A stretch of 64,000 bases of DNA from NCBI GenBank assembly GCA_963971575.1, contig OZ020618.1:30866540-30930539 (forward strand), read 5' to 3'. Below the pieces are notes generated by a model. That model saw only the letters and a program-made list of their open reading frames with translations, did no database searches and was not told the DNA's origin. Position numbers and translations under genes: made by a program. Positions 62,860-64,000 of this stretch are shown here, piece by piece. Each line of letters starts with the position of its first letter. The first letter of the stretch is position 1. This DNA comes from Liopterus haemorrhoidalis. Taxonomy: Eukaryota > Arthropoda > Insecta > Coleoptera > Dytiscidae.

Positions 62860-64000
62860 ATGGAAGTCATTTGCAAATTTAATGAGCGGGGTTTCATTTT
62901 CTTCTATTGGTTTGAATCATATGATGCGTAATTTGTAAGTTACTTGTCGTGTTACCCATCATATCATATTCAATATCAGTTTGATGACCTTTATTGTATT
63001 GTTTTATACTCCAGGTATTGCTTAACCGCGCTTAATACTACTTACGTCAATGATAGTAATTATTATAATGATGCATAAAAATTTTAGTACTGAGACATTG
63101 AACTCTCGTTCTCTTTCTGGGCACACCCACACTTTTCCATCTTAATCTGTTAAGTGTTGGACCTTTTTATGTATTTTGTACTCCAATACTTGCAAGATTT
63201 TCTCTTAACGTTAGCTAAGTTTCACTAGCCATCTACTAGGTTCAGGGCTAAAATGGGAACATGTTTAGTATACTGGGAATTCTCGATGGGTTTATTGAGG
63301 TCTCGATGTTATCTCGATAGATTAAAATTCTAAAAAAAAAGAAGTTTTTTATAATTTAAGTTATTTATTGCTATCGTAGTTAAAATACAATAAAAATTGC
63401 AAAGAAAAGTCAATAACAATATTGTTTCAAATTTACATTTTTTTTTTTAACCTTGTCAGATCAGGGACCTTCGGAAAATTCTCGGTATTTCGCCGGACCA
63501 GTCCAGTCCTGGAAATGGTCATCTAATTGGTAGATTATCTTCTTTCCCTGATTTTCTTTACCATACTCTCCACCCTTCTTGTCTGGGAAGCACAGGGATG
63601 CTGATTTGAACCCCCTCCACTCACTTCGGAGTTTCAGTTTTCGATATTGTGCAGTCAGCTCTGAGGTTGACTCAGCATCAAGTATTTAATACTTAAAATG
63701 ATGACCTATTTATGTGGAGATAATAGGACCGTTTGAAACGTCACATTTACCATGTGGATTTTATATCTACGACCGGCAGTCTAGAAACAGAGAGAACTTA
63801 CCTTCTCTGCCCTAGACGCCTATCTAGGCGTTGGGAATCTATTATTAACTTATTATTTCATCTTCATCATCTGCCTAGTCTATCGTAATCGTCTGCTTCT
63901 AATGCCCTGTGTAACACAGTCTATATATATGTATTCTTGCGTCTTCTCTGTTGGTGGATCCAATGTGTACCATGGATAGTAATAGTATTTTGTTTACCAA
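62860..64000. other. Unannotated end of window
   Basis: Mixed composition with no convincing ORF or repeat. TAGACGCC-TATCTAGGCG at 63811-63831 is a small palindrome. Confidence 0.4.

Overview
This is a eukaryotic, almost certainly insect/arthropod, nuclear genome window. It is AT-rich and intron-sized, has no operon structure, and is dominated by transposable elements (TEs) of families common in insects: mariner/Tc1, hAT, Helitron, CR1/Jockey-like, RTE-like and I-like LINEs, two Gypsy LTR elements, a tRNA-derived SINE, and large dinucleotide and tetranucleotide microsatellites. I cannot fix the species. Only one piece looks like conserved host coding sequence: a 146-bp exon at 24252-24397 (+) with good splice sites, encoding part of a SCY1-like (probably SCYL2-type) pseudokinase domain. 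The rest of the window could lie in introns of, or between, such genes.

Region by region. 1-6.3 kb: a Helitron-like 3' end abutting a 5'-truncated RTE-like LINE (+), a near-complete mariner-type element with two nonsense codons (2492-3789), and a decayed CR1/Jockey-like LINE (-, 4.2-6.3 kb). 6.8-10.2 kb: copy A of an unnamed CCCAGCAAAC...GTTTGCTGGG inverted-repeat element. It carries two nested insertions: a GGGGATA-ended element with a THAP-domain exon, and a hAT MITE with a perfect 8-bp target-site duplication (TSD). Copy B of the same family (15461-16884) shows both empty sites. 10.8-13.7 kb: a foldback element, a second THAP-domain exon (-), and a 3'-truncated LINE keeping ORF1 and endonuclease (-). 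13.7-19.9 kb: a nest delimited by inverted arms, containing hAT ends with matching 8-bp TSDs 4.6 kb apart, two tandem-repeat arrays, a tRNA-derived SINE and copy B. 20.1-23.5 kb: a decayed 17.6/297-like Gypsy (-).

24.2-26.4 kb: the SCYL-like exon, then (CAGA)n and a roughly 600-bp GT/TGCG microsatellite. 26.8-35 kb: a Tc1/IS630-like transposase tail, a mariner deletion derivative with 112-bp terminal inverted repeats (TIRs), an RTE-like LINE (-), a CR1/Jockey-like LINE (+) and MITEs. 35-47 kb: mostly unannotatable AT-rich DNA with MITEs and hAT elements, plus a strikingly GC-rich island (about 41.5-43.1 kb) with 222-bp tandem units open on the minus strand. 47.7-48.4 kb: a Tc1 remnant (-).

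48625-57821: a Gypsy LTR retrotransposon (-, 143/148-bp LTRs, PBS and PPT visible). It is split by an almost intact 5.6-kb I-like LINE (49218-54860) with a perfect 11-bp TSD, whose insertion interrupts the Gypsy pol gene just upstream of the surviving integrase core. 58-60.2 kb: an RNase-H LINE tail (+) and a tandem segmental duplication with a hAT MITE (perfect TSD) in only one copy. 60.2-64 kb: AT-rich DNA without recognisable genes, containing one perfect 14-bp-stem hairpin.

The TEs do not work together as a system. The interest lies in the readable nesting order (empty sites and TSDs), the two independent THAP exons, the hAT/satellite composite and the GC-rich repeat island.
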